In this document: positions 23,206 through 32,000 of the stretch, piece after piece
Position numbering within the stretch: position 1 is the first letter of the stretch
How the letters are laid out: every line of letters begins with the position of its first letter
DNA from: Eubacterium nodatum ATCC 33099
GTDB lineage: Bacteria; Bacillota; Clostridia; Peptostreptococcales; Anaerovoracaceae
DNA length: 60,881 nucleotides
Reading direction: 5' to 3'
Assembly (NCBI GenBank): GCA_000510425.1
Contig: AZKM01000012.1
Coordinates: 1-60,881 of the forward strand
Notes under the pieces: generated by a model
The model's input: only the letters and a program-made list of their open reading frames with translations
Database searches by the model: none
What the model was told of the DNA's origin: nothing
Position numbers and translations under genes: made by a program

Positions 23206-25842
23206 TTATTTTCCCTGTTTAATCGCAGCCTGTGCAGCAGCAAGCCTTGCTACAGGCACACGATATGGTGAACAGGATACATACTGCAAGCCCACTTTGT
23301 TACAAAATTCAATTGATTTTGGATCTCCACCATGTTCTCCGCAAATTCCAAGCTTGATATTCGGGCGAACCTTCTTTCCGAGAGTCACGGCAGTTTCCAC
23401 AAGTTTTCCAACTCCAACCTGATCAAGAGTTTTGAACGGATCTGCTTCCAGAATTCCCTTATCAACATACTGACGAATAATTTCCGCAGTATCATCTCTG
23501 GAAAAACCGTAAGTCATCTGTGTAAGGTCATTTGTTCCAAATGAGAAGAATTCAGCCTCCTCTGCAATCTGGTCAGCGGTCAACGCTGCTCTAGGAATTT
23601 CAATCATAGTACCTACCATGTACTCAATCTTTCTTCCTGCTTCTTCCATACATCTCTCAACTGTTTCAACCACAGTTTTCTTAACATCTAACAGTTCTTT
23701 ATCGGTTCCTACAAGCGGAATCATAATTTCAGGAACAATATCAAGACCTTCCTCTTCCGAAGTTTCTAAAGCTGCCGTAATTATGGCCTCTGCCTGCATT
23801 TCGGCAATTTCCGGATAAGTTACTGCAAGGCGGCAACCTCTGTGACCGAGCATCGGGTTAAATTCCTTGAGTTTTGCAGCTTCACTCTGAAGTTTAGCAA
23901 TTGGAACTCCGGAAATTTCCGATAACTGTTTCATTTCCTCTTCGGTTTTAGGCAGGAATTCATGAAGTGGCGGATCCAAAAGTCTTACTGTCATAGGTCT
24001 TTCGCCAAGTGTCTTATACATAGCCTTAAAATCGCTCTTCTGGAACGGCAATAACTTAGCCAAAGCTTTTCTTCTCGCTTCCTCTGAATCTGCTATAATC
24101 ATTTCTCTGATTGCAGGAATTCTTTCCTCCTCAAAGAACATATGCTCAGTTCTGCAAAGTCCGATACCTTCTGCGCCAAACTCAATAGCCTGTTCAGCAT
24201 CTCTCGGTGTATCGGCATTTGTTCTTACTTTAATCGTTCTGATTTCATCAGCCCAGTTCATAATAGTATTAAAATTACCCGAAATATCCACAGGAACAAG
24301 TTTTAACATACCTTCAAATACATCTCCCGTGCTTCCGTCAACGGAAATGTAATCCTGATCGGTATACACCTTTCCATCAACCTCGAGGCATTTAGCTTCT
24401 TCGTTGATTTTTAAACCTGTACAACCTGTAACACAACATTTTCCCATACCTCTTGCAACTACCGCAGCATGAGATGTCGCTCCGCCGTGGGCAGTCAGAA
24501 TACCCTGCGCAGCCACCATTCCCGCCAAATCCTCAGGTGAAGTTTCCGTACGAACCAGTATCGCTTTTTCACCTTCTTCTGCAAGTTTTGAAGCAGCTTC
24601 GGCTGAAAAACAAATTTTTCCGCAAGCAGCTCCCGGAGATGCGTTAAGTCCATGGGCAATAGGTGTTGCAGCCATTTCCTCCTCCTCATCAAATCGAGGA
24701 TGCAAAAGATGTTCAACAAAGTCAGGTTCAATCCTAAGCACTGCAGTTTTCTTATCGATTAACCCTTCATTAACCATGTCCACAGCGATATTAACGGCAG
24801 CCTCTGCAGTTCTTTTTCCATTTCTGGTCTGCAGCATGAATAATTTACCGTTTTCTACTGTAAACTCCATATCCTGCATATCTTTATAATGTTTTTCCAG
24901 CAATTCTGAAATATGCTCAAAGGATTTATATGCTTCAGGAAAAGATTCCTTCATATCTGAAATCTTCTTAGGTGTCCTGATACCGGCAACTACATCCTCT
25001 CCCTGTGCATTAACAAGGAACTCACCGTAAAGTGAATTTTCACCTGTAGCGGGATCTCTTGTAAATGCAACGCCTGTACCGGAATCATTTCCTTTATTTC
25101 CAAATACCATAGACTGTACATTTACTGCAGTGCCCAGATCCTCTGAAATATCATTTAGTTTTCTGTATAGTATAGCTCTTTCATTTCCCCATGAACGAAA
25201 AACAGCTTTGATAGCCTCCATTAACTGTTCCTTAGGATCCTGAGGGAAGGGGCGACCGAGAATTTCTTCGTAAAGACCTTTATATCCTGCGATGATTGCT
25301 TTTAAATCTTCTGTTGTCAAATCAACATCAAACTCTGCATTTACCTCAGCCTTTTTTCCATCGAAGACTTCGTTGAATTTCTTCATTGGAACTTCCATTA
25401 CAACATCACCGAACATCTGTATAAATCTTCTGTAGCTGTCATAAGCAAATCTATCATTATCTGTCAGTTTACCCATTGCAACCACAGTTTCATCGTTCAA
25501 GCCCAAATTAAGTACGGTGTCCATCATTCCCGGCATTGAAATCGGTGCACCTGAACGCACTGAAACCAGCAGAGGATCAGTCGGATCCCCCAGCTTCTTG
25601 CCCATAACATTTTCAAGTTCCACAAGTTTTTCCCTTATTTCTTCCATGATGCCGTCTTCAATTTTACCGCCGTCTTCATAGTACTTTTTACAGGCATCTG
25701 TAGTCACAGTAAAGCCAAAGGGTACCGGTAAACCGATTTTCGTCATCTCGGCAAGGTTAGCACCTTTTCCGCCAAGCATCATTTTCATGTCCTTTGATCC
25801 TTCATTAAAGGAATAAACAAATTTCTTCTCCATTTTCTCCAT
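23206..25842 (-). CDS. ppdK: Pyruvate, phosphate dikinase
   Basis: The 878-residue enzyme interconverts pyruvate, ATP and phosphate with PEP, AMP and pyrophosphate. Domains in order: an N-terminal ATP-grasp nucleotide domain (FNEGSKDMKMMLGGKGANLAEM, later SGTGVAFTRDPATGE), the swivelling phosphohistidine domain with LTAHGGATSHAAVVARGMG (catalytic His), and the C-terminal PEP/pyruvate barrel with GLCRTEHMFF and GICGEHGGDP (catalytic Cys). It is in an operon with glyS, 31 nt upstream. In anaerobes it links amino-acid-derived pyruvate to PEP or sugar synthesis. Confidence 0.97.
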   Translation of the reverse strand: MEKMEKKFVYSFNEGSKDMKMMLGGKGANLAEMTKIGLPVPFGFTVTTDACKKYYEDGGKIEDGIMEEIREKLVELENVMGKKLGDPTDPLLVSVRSGAPISMPGMMDTVLNLGLNDETVVAMGKLTDNDRFAYDSYRRFIQMFGDVVMEVPMKKFNEVFDGKKAEVNAEFDVDLTTEDLKAIIAGYKGLYEEILGRPFPQDPKEQLMEAIKAVFRSWGNERAILYRKLNDISEDLGTAVNVQSMVFGNKGNDSGTGVAFTRDPATGENSLYGEFLVNAQGEDVVAGIRTPKKISDMKESFPEAYKSFEHISELLEKHYKDMQDMEFTVENGKLFMLQTRNGKRTAEAAVNIAVDMVNEGLIDKKTAVLRIEPDFVEHLLHPRFDEEEEMAATPIAHGLNASPGAACGKICFSAEAASKLAEEGEKAILVRTETSPEDLAGMVAAQGILTAHGGATSHAAVVARGMGKCCVTGCTGLKINEEAKCLEVDGKVYTDQDYISVDGSTGDVFEGMLKLVPVDISGNFNTIMNWADEIRTIKVRTNADTPRDAEQAIEFGAEGIGLCRTEHMFFEEERIPAIREMIIADSEEARRKALAKLLPFQKSDFKAMYKTLGERPMTVRLLDPPLHEFLPKTEEEMKQLSEISGVPIAKLQSEAAKLKEFNPMLGHRGCRLAVTYPEIAEMQAEAIITAALETSEEEGLDIVPEIMIPLVGTDKELLDVKKTVVETVERCMEEAGRKIEYMVGTMIEIPRAALTADQIAEEAEFFSFGTNDLTQMTYGFSRDDTAEIIRQYVDKGILEADPFKTLDQVGVGKLVETAVTLGKKVRPNIKLGICGEHGGDPKSIEFCNKVGLQYVSCSPYRVPVARLAAAQAAIKQGK

Positions 25843-25873
25843 TGATATTTCCTCTTTTCTTTTTAGAACATTT

Positions 25874-27283
25874 CTAGAACATTAGTCGTTCTTCAATATA
25901 AGCCTTTACATCTTCCACCGGTATGCGCACCTGCTGCATCGTATCACGGTCTCTGATTGTAACACATCCGTCAACTTCAGTATCAAAGTCGACACAAATA
26001 CAATACGGGGTACCGATTTCGTCTTCTCTGCGATATCTCTTCCCGATTGAACCTGTAACATCGTAATCCACATTAAAATATTTGGACAACTCCTCATATA
26101 TCGGCTCTGCTTTGTCGGCAAGTTTTTTTGCAAGCGGCAAGACAGCAGCCTTAAATGGTGCAAGTGCAGGATGGAATCTCATAACAACACGAGTATCCTC
26201 CTTACCTTTGGCATCAGTTACAGTCTCTTCATCATAGGCATCTACAAGAAATGCTAATGCAACTCTATCTGCTCCTAATGAAGGCTCAATGCAATAAGGA
26301 ATATATGTTTCCTTATCTTTTCCTTCTCCCTCCGTGAAGGTCATTTCTTCGCCTGAAAACTCTGTATGTTTTCTAAGGTCAAAGTCTGTACGGGATGCAA
26401 CCCCCCATAACTCACCCCACCCGAATGGGAATTTATATTCAAAATCAGTAGTTGCATTACTGTAATGGGAAAGTTCTTCTTTCTCATGGTCTCTCAATCG
26501 AATATTCTCCATGTTCATTCCCAGAGATTCTAAAAACTTTCTGCAATATTCTTTCCAGTAATCGAACCACTCCAGTTCTGTTCCCGGTTTACAGAAAAAC
26601 TCAAGTTCCATCTGTTCAAATTCCCTTGTTCTGAATGTGAAGTTACCCGGTGTAATCTCATTTCTGAATGATTTTCCTATCTGGGCAATACCAAAAGGAA
26701 TTTTCTTTCTTGAAGTTCTCGCTACATTCTTGAAATTTACAAAAATCCCCTGTGCAGTTTCCGGTCTTAAATAAATCTGTGACTTACTGTCCTCAGTAAC
26801 CCCCTGGAAAGTCTTAAACATCAGGTTGAACTGTCTAATTCCTGTGAAATTATGTTTTCCACAATCAGGACATTTAATATTTTCGTCCTGAATATACCCT
26901 TCCATTTTTTCATTTGACCATCCGTCCACAGTCACCTGTTCCTGCCCTTTTTCTGCAATGTGAGCCTCTATAAGCTTATCGGCTCTAAATCTTGAATGAC
27001 ACTCTTTACAGTCAATCAACGGATCCGAAAACCCCCCTATATGACCGGAAGCCTCCCATGTTCTGGGGTTCATCAATATTGCAGCATCAACACCAACATT
27101 ATATCTTGATTCCTGAACGAATTTCTTCCACCAAGCTTTCTTAACATTGTTTTTAAATTCTACACCCAGAGGACCATAGTCCCATGTATTAGCCAGACCG
27201 CCGTAAATTTCCGATCCCGGATAAACAAAACCTCTGCCTTTTGCCAGTGCAACAACTTTTTCCATCGTAACTTCATTACTCAT
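25874..27283 (-). CDS. glyS: Glycyl-tRNA synthetase (single-chain, class II)
   Basis: The 469-residue enzyme is the homodimeric type (not the alpha/beta GlyQS form). It has the N-terminal [23 protein letters not shown], zinc-binding cysteines ([12 protein letters not shown] and CPDCGKHN), class II motif 2 ([20 protein letters not shown]) and motif 3 ([14 protein letters not shown]). The C-terminal anticodon-binding domain ends with [14 protein letters not shown]. It charges tRNA-Gly. The SD is weak. No T-box leader fits in the 110 nt upstream. It is co-transcribed with ppdK. Confidence 0.97.
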   Translation of the reverse strand: MSNEVTMEKVVALAKGRGFVYPGSEIYGGLANTWDYGPLGVEFKNNVKKAWWKKFVQESRYNVGVDAAILMNPRTWEASGHIGGFSDPLIDCKECHSRFRADKLIEAHIAEKGQEQVTVDGWSNEKMEGYIQDENIKCPDCGKHNFTGIRQFNLMFKTFQGVTEDSKSQIYLRPETAQGIFVNFKNVARTSRKKIPFGIAQIGKSFRNEITPGNFTFRTREFEQMELEFFCKPGTELEWFDYWKEYCRKFLESLGMNMENIRLRDHEKEELSHYSNATTDFEYKFPFGWGELWGVASRTDFDLRKHTEFSGEEMTFTEGEGKDKETYIPYCIEPSLGADRVALAFLVDAYDEETVTDAKGKEDTRVVMRFHPALAPFKAAVLPLAKKLADKAEPIYEELSKYFNVDYDVTGSIGKRYRREDEIGTPYCICVDFDTEVDGCVTIRDRDTMQQVRIPVEDVKAYIEERLMF

Positions 27284-27394
27284 AATAACTTGTCAACCAA
27301 CTTTCTTAGAAAATCTCAAAATTCTTCAACTAATCTTTATCATTCTATTCAGACTCTTTTTCTTCGGCTTTCCCTTACCTTCTTTAAAAGTCTG

Positions 27395-28129
27395 CTATTC
27401 TTTGTCTTTATCTAAATCAGATTCTGCAATCTCTGCACTATCTTTTTCTAAATCCGCTGATTCATTCACTGTATCATCAGACTGCTCTGTAACAGACTCT
27501 GTATCATCTACACTTTGGAAAATGTGATCATCCTCCAAAGCATCATCTTCGCTCTCTGAATCAGATTTAGGCATAATCATTTCCGCACCGGATTTAGCAA
27601 CTTCCTTTGCCTTATTTACCGCATCTTCACTCTTCTCCTTGACTGCCTCATATACGCCGGGAGCTTTCTCTTTTATGTCATCATAAAATTCCGTTCCTCT
27701 GGTAACGGCTTCATCATAAAGATTTCCTGCTTTATCTGTAATATCTATAATATCTCCACTATCTGTGACAAGTTCAATCTGACACTTGAAACTAAATGCG
27801 GCAAGAACTCCTATGAGCATTCCCCAAGGAGCGATAACGACTCCCAAAACTCCCAGGTTCAGAGGAATATTAAGTATAAGTTCATCATTTCTTTTGACCA
27901 CAATTCTTGCAATGTTGCCCCTCTTAATAACCTCCTTAATCCTGGCAATTATGTGTTCTCCTCTTGCTCCGATTTTCTGTGATGAGGAAGCTTCATCCAC
28001 TTCATTCTCAAGTAAAATGATAGCATCCACAACATTGCCGTTCACCTTTTCTAAAGCTTCTTTTGCTTCCTTATAGGTAACTCCTGTTCTGTCCTTTACT
28101 AATTCAATCTTTTCTAATGTAATTTCCAT
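27395..28129 (-). CDS. DUF4342-domain protein with UBA-like N-terminus and acidic tail
   Basis: The start is set at 28129 (GGGAGGAAG in front of ATG). The 244-residue protein has an N-terminal UBA/EF-Ts-like helical unit (TGVTYKEAKEALEKVNGNVVD, residues about 10-40). The DUF4342 core is next (IARIVVKRNDELILNIPLN, then a hydrophobic stretch GVLGVVIAPWGMLIGVLAAF), then an amphipathic helical part. The last 70 residues are strongly acidic (repeated Asp/Glu/Ser). Function is unknown for the family. It follows recO by 27 nt and may share its transcript. Confidence 0.75.
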   Translation of the reverse strand: MEITLEKIELVKDRTGVTYKEAKEALEKVNGNVVDAIILLENEVDEASSSQKIGARGEHIIARIKEVIKRGNIARIVVKRNDELILNIPLNLGVLGVVIAPWGMLIGVLAAFSFKCQIELVTDSGDIIDITDKAGNLYDEAVTRGTEFYDDIKEKAPGVYEAVKEKSEDAVNKAKEVAKSGAEMIMPKSDSESEDDALEDDHIFQSVDDTESVTEQSDDTVNESADLEKDSAEIAESDLDKDKE

Positions 28130-28156
28130 AACTTCCTCCCTTACCATACCTTTCAG

Positions 28157-28915
28157 CTAAACTTCAATATCCATAACGCTTTCACTTTTTAACTTCTTGA
28201 TGTCCAAGTGATATGAAATGTAGCTTCTGATTATTTTCTGAAGATAGTTTGCCGTTCTATCTTCCAGAGCAATCTTTTTAAAGGTGCTCAATGAGTTTGA
28301 GGTAAAATAATTTAACACTTTTACTATATCAAAATTTATGGGAAAAATCAACGATTCTATGGCTTCAGATTTGATTTTTTCATGGCAGTTTAAACACATT
28401 ATACCACCATTTTCGACGGAAAAAAATTCCGGATTTTTGCTATCTCCACATATCGTACAACGATTCAGCTCGGGAAAAGTTCCTAAAAGCCTGAGAAGTT
28501 TAATTTCATAGGCAAGTTCCAGCGTTAAATGATGAGCCTTTCGCTTTTCCAATTCTGCAATAAAATTCATAAGCAGTTTAAAAATTCCGGGCTGTGGAAT
28601 TTCTTCGGGAATAACCTTCTCCGTTAATTCAAGAACATATGATGCCGCCATATACTTGTATATATCTTCTCCGATACCATAAAAACTTTGCAAAGTTTCA
28701 GCTCTATCCAAATTATAATAGTTCCTGCCTTTGAAAATATGATACATCCCAAAAGTAAAGGGTTTAAGTGCAAGAGAAGATTTATTCTTGCCCCTATTGG
28801 TTAAATTCGTGCCGACACTGAGTTTTCCGTATTTTTCAGTGAATACAAGCAACATAGTTCTCGATTCCTGAGTTTTTATCTGTCGCAAAACTATCCCTTG
28901 AGAGTCTATATACAT
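28157..28915 (-). CDS. recO: DNA repair protein RecO
   Basis: The 252-residue protein starts inside the era stop codon (TGATG). It has an N-terminal OB-fold (SQGIVLRQIKTQESRTMLLVF), a helical domain and a Cys4 zinc motif (CTICGD ... CLNCHEK) at about residues 150-180. It loads RecA at gaps with RecR and anneals DNA. The position directly after era is the conserved Firmicute order. Confidence 0.93.
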   Translation of the reverse strand: MYIDSQGIVLRQIKTQESRTMLLVFTEKYGKLSVGTNLTNRGKNKSSLALKPFTFGMYHIFKGRNYYNLDRAETLQSFYGIGEDIYKYMAASYVLELTEKVIPEEIPQPGIFKLLMNFIAELEKRKAHHLTLELAYEIKLLRLLGTFPELNRCTICGDSKNPEFFSVENGGIMCLNCHEKIKSEAIESLIFPINFDIVKVLNYFTSNSLSTFKKIALEDRTANYLQKIIRSYISYHLDIKKLKSESVMDIEV

Positions 28916-29817
28916 CAGTTTTTTTCCTTATAACCGAAATTGCTCAAGTCGAAATCCTTATCTCTCCAACCCTCTCTAATTTTAACAAACATCTCCAAGA
29001 AAATCTTAGTTCCAAGAAGTGCTTCAAGTTCCAGTCTTGCGGCTTTCCCAATACCTTTAAGCTTTTTCCCTTGCTTTCCTATGATTATTCCTTTATGAGA
29101 TTTTTTCTCACAGTAAATAACTGCACCTATCTTCGTAAGTCCGGGGGATTCTTTAAATGATTCAATTTCAACGGCAACACCGTGGGGAACCTCTTCTTCC
29201 AAATACATCAACATCTTTTCTCTGATTACTTCACTTACTAAAAACCTTTCAGGATAGTCTGTAATCATATCAGATGGAAAATACATAGGTCCCTCTTCCA
29301 TGTACGCTTCAATAGATTCCAAAAGCTCCGGCACATTAGTTCCATTTAGTGCAGATGTTCCGTAGATATCCTGAAATATTCCTGCATCATCATACTCATT
29401 GTAAATTTCCAGATAATCTTCCGGCTTCATGGTGTCCATCTTATTGACAACCAGAATCTTAGGTGTGTCCACTTCTTTCATCATATCCATTATGTACTTG
29501 TCCCCGGAACCTTTAGACTGCGGTCCATCTACCAGAAATAAAATGAGATCAACTTCTCTGAGTGTGTTCACAGCCATATCAGTCATAGCATTTCCGAGTT
29601 TATTTCTTCCTTTGTGTATCCCCGGAGTATCTATGAATACCATCTGCACCCCATCACAAGTTTCTGTTGCTTCTCTCGTATAAATTCCCCTTATACTATT
29701 TCTTGTAGTCTGAGGCTTATTACTGGTAATTGCAATCTTTTCCCCCATTATTTGATTTAACAGCGTGGATTTTCCCACATTTGGTCTTCCGACTATCCCT
29801 ATAAAACCTGATTTCAT
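28915..29817 (-). CDS. era: GTPase Era
   Basis: The start is set at ATG 29817 (MKSGFIGIVG), with GGAAGG 8 nt upstream; a TTG 21 nt earlier is possible. The 300-residue protein has all G motifs: GRPNVGKST (G1), the switch TTRNSIRG, DTPG (G3) and NKMD (G4). A C-terminal KH domain follows, with KGIIIGKQGKKLKGIG. It binds the 3' end of 16S rRNA and assists 30S assembly. It lies in the conserved phoH-ybeY-cdd-era-recO cluster. Confidence 0.96.
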   Translation of the reverse strand: MKSGFIGIVGRPNVGKSTLLNQIMGEKIAITSNKPQTTRNSIRGIYTREATETCDGVQMVFIDTPGIHKGRNKLGNAMTDMAVNTLREVDLILFLVDGPQSKGSGDKYIMDMMKEVDTPKILVVNKMDTMKPEDYLEIYNEYDDAGIFQDIYGTSALNGTNVPELLESIEAYMEEGPMYFPSDMITDYPERFLVSEVIREKMLMYLEEEVPHGVAVEIESFKESPGLTKIGAVIYCEKKSHKGIIIGKQGKKLKGIGKAARLELEALLGTKIFLEMFVKIREGWRDKDFDLSNFGYKEKN

Positions 29818-29844
29818 CCTTTCATCCTTCCGTCTCAAAAAAAT

Positions 29845-30222
29845 CTATAATTCAAATGAATCCGGCAGTAACTCCCGCAGCTTTACGCTTTGCAAATTTT
29901 CAACATCAGTTCCTGTGATAACATCCAACTCAAGGGAAAATTCAGAAAGGAATTGCCGGCAAATTCCACACATTGATACTGCGCCTTTATTTGAAACTAT
30001 CGCAATTGACTTGAATTCTACGGCACCTTCTGAAACAGCTTTCACACATGCTGTGCGTTCTGCACAAATGGTACATCCATAAGACGCATTTTCCACATTT
30101 ACCCCGGTAAAAATTCTTCGGTCATCGGTCAATAGGGCTGCACTTACCTTAAAATTAGAATATGGGGCATAAGCCTTCTCAAGGGCTTGTTCTGCAACTT
30201 CAAATAGTTCTCTGTTTTCCAT
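29845..30222 (-). CDS. cdd: Cytidine deaminase
   Basis: The 125-residue homotetrameric-type enzyme has YAPYSNFKVSAALL near the start. The zinc ligands and the catalytic Glu are in the CAERTA motif (Cys-Ala-Glu variant of HAE) and in CGICRQFL. It deaminates cytidine and deoxycytidine to uridine in pyrimidine salvage. Its ATG follows the ybeY stop by 3 nt, so the two are coupled. Confidence 0.95.
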   Translation of the reverse strand: MENRELFEVAEQALEKAYAPYSNFKVSAALLTDDRRIFTGVNVENASYGCTICAERTACVKAVSEGAVEFKSIAIVSNKGAVSMCGICRQFLSEFSLELDVITGTDVENLQSVKLRELLPDSFEL

Positions 30223-30225
30223 AGT

Positions 30226-30675
30226 TCATCTCCCCAAATTAAGATACTTCATAATCTCCTCTTCTTTAACCCTCATTTCTTTCTTGTCGTCATCTTCCAT
30301 GTGGTCATATCCCAAAAGATGAAGCATACTGTGCACAAACAGATAAAGCAGTTCCCTCTCAAAGCTATGTGCAAAGGTCTCAGACTGTTCTTCTGCCCGT
30401 TCCCTGCAAATAACAACATCTCCAAGTTCAATCAAGGGTCCTGTCATATATTCTTTTGCTTCATACTGGGGAAATGAAAGCACATCTGTTACCTTGTCGA
30501 TTCCCCTATATGCACGATTTAATTCCCTGATTCTATTCTTACTGACAAAACTTACACTAATCTCGCAGGCTTCACTGTCTAACCCCTCAGCTTCAAGACA
30601 GTACTCTGCAGATTTTTTCATGATTTCAATAAGGTGTTCCGAGCATAACTCTTCCTCGGCAAAGTAAATAATCAT
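30226..30675 (-). CDS. ybeY: Endoribonuclease YbeY
   Basis: The protein has 149 residues from ATG 30675, whose SD overlaps the phoH stop; a GTG three codons earlier is possible. The zinc motif HSMLHLLGYDH (H-x3-H-x5-H) is intact and preceded by GDVVICRERAEEQ. It acts in 16S rRNA maturation and ribosome quality control, with Era. Downstream of phoH, as in most Firmicutes. Confidence 0.95.
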   Translation of the reverse strand: MIIYFAEEELCSEHLIEIMKKSAEYCLEAEGLDSEACEISVSFVSKNRIRELNRAYRGIDKVTDVLSFPQYEAKEYMTGPLIELGDVVICRERAEEQSETFAHSFERELLYLFVHSMLHLLGYDHMEDDDKKEMRVKEEEIMKYLNLGR

Positions 30676-30680
30676 TCTTT

Positions 30681-31640
30681 TCACCGCCTCTTATAATAAT
30701 TATCATAAGCCTTAATAATACGCTTAACCATCTCATGGCGAACAACATCAAGATCGTTAAGTCTGCAAAAGTCCACACCCTTCACATTTTTAAGGATCCT
30801 GGAAGCTTCAATCAGCCCGCTTTTTTTCCCTTTGGGAAGATCCACCTGAGTCACATCACCTGTGACCACAACTTTAGATCCGAAGCCCATCCGTGTTAAA
30901 AACATTTTCATCTGTTCCTGTGTGGTATTCTGGGCTTCATCTAATATGATAAAGGCTTCATCCAAAGTTCTGCCTCTCATATATGCAAGAGGAACTACCT
31001 CTATAATATCCTTTTCTTTTAGGCGAGTCGCAGCCTCTTTTCCAAGAATATCAAACAAACCATCGTAGAGAGGTCTCAAATAAGGATCTACCTTTTCCTG
31101 TAAATCTCCGGGCAAAAAACCTAAATTTTCTCCCGCCTCCACCGCAGGTCTTGCTAAAATTATTTTCTGAACTTCTTTGTTCCTATATGCGGTTATAGCC
31201 ATTGCTACTGCAAGATATGTCTTTCCCGTTCCCGCCGGACCTATGGAAAATACCACATCCTTTTCTCTCATACTGTTTATATATTTTTTCTGCCCCAGGG
31301 TTTTGGCTTTAATGGGTTTTCCCCTCGTCGTAAAGCAAATAATATCGCTGTCCACATTTTCTTTCTCGTAGGATATACCGTCCTGTTTAAGAGATATAAT
31401 GTATTCGGCCTTATGTTCTTCCAGGCTCTGACCTTTCTTTAATATAGATACGAATTCCTGTAAAATTTCTTTTGCCCCTTCTGCATTTTCCCCTTTAATC
31501 AAAAGGTACCCTTCCCTTTGAAATACATCAACTCCTGTAGCTTCTTTTATTCTGTCCAAATTACAGTCAAGATTTCCAAAGAGAAGGTTTATATCAATTT
31601 CTTCATCTATTGGAATTTTGACAAATTCTTGTTCTCTCAA
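30681..31640 (-). CDS. phoH: PhoH-like ATPase
   Basis: The 319-residue protein starts with TTG (SD GGAGG, 7 nt). An N-terminal KH-like region (about 1-110) is followed by a P-loop domain: GPAGTGKTYLAVA (Walker A) and FIILDEAQNT (Walker B), with a final TGDVTQVDLP sensor. Family members are predicted RNA-associated ATPases or helicases linked to YbeY. It is first in the cluster. Confidence 0.93.
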   Translation of the reverse strand: MREQEFVKIPIDEEIDINLLFGNLDCNLDRIKEATGVDVFQREGYLLIKGENAEGAKEILQEFVSILKKGQSLEEHKAEYIISLKQDGISYEKENVDSDIICFTTRGKPIKAKTLGQKKYINSMREKDVVFSIGPAGTGKTYLAVAMAITAYRNKEVQKIILARPAVEAGENLGFLPGDLQEKVDPYLRPLYDGLFDILGKEAATRLKEKDIIEVVPLAYMRGRTLDEAFIILDEAQNTTQEQMKMFLTRMGFGSKVVVTGDVTQVDLPKGKKSGLIEASRILKNVKGVDFCRLNDLDVVRHEMVKRIIKAYDNYYKRR

Positions 31641-32000
31641 TAGCGTTCCTCCGATTTATCAGTCAGTTGACAGTATTATACCCCAAGTTCATGGATTTTT
31701 CCACACCAAGGATATTGTGTTTTATTTCTTTTCTTTTTTTCTTATAAGATCTTATCATAAGTTTTATTTCGTAAGGTGAATCCTTCTGTATGATTATCTC
31801 TTGCTACTTCCCACTAAATTTAAAATCGGATTTAAAAATAAAAGATTTTGGTTCCCTAACATTATTTTAAAAGGTGGTGTGTCAGAAAACATTTCATTCT
31901 AACACACCACCTATAATTTTTTGCTTCATCTCAATATTTAACATAGGGCTATTTTCTCTTATATACTTTTATCAATAGAAAATAGCTACAAGAAACCGCA
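31641..32000. other. Intergenic stretch between the pilus locus and phoH
   Basis: These 360 bases hold the terminator at 31872-31912 and the upstream region of phoH. I see no further gene or regulatory motif I would defend. Confidence 0.5.
31872..31912. terminator. Terminator of the pilus operon
   Basis: AGGTGGTGTGT (31872-31882) pairs perfectly with ACACACCACCT (31902-31912). T-rich sequence follows on both strands (TTTTAAAA on -, ATAATTTTTT on +), so it can act in both directions. It lies about 90 nt past the last pilus gene. Confidence 0.65.

Noticed and set aside
27284..27394. Glycine T-box before glyS
   Set aside because: The gap is only about 110 nt and lacks the T-box and specifier elements.
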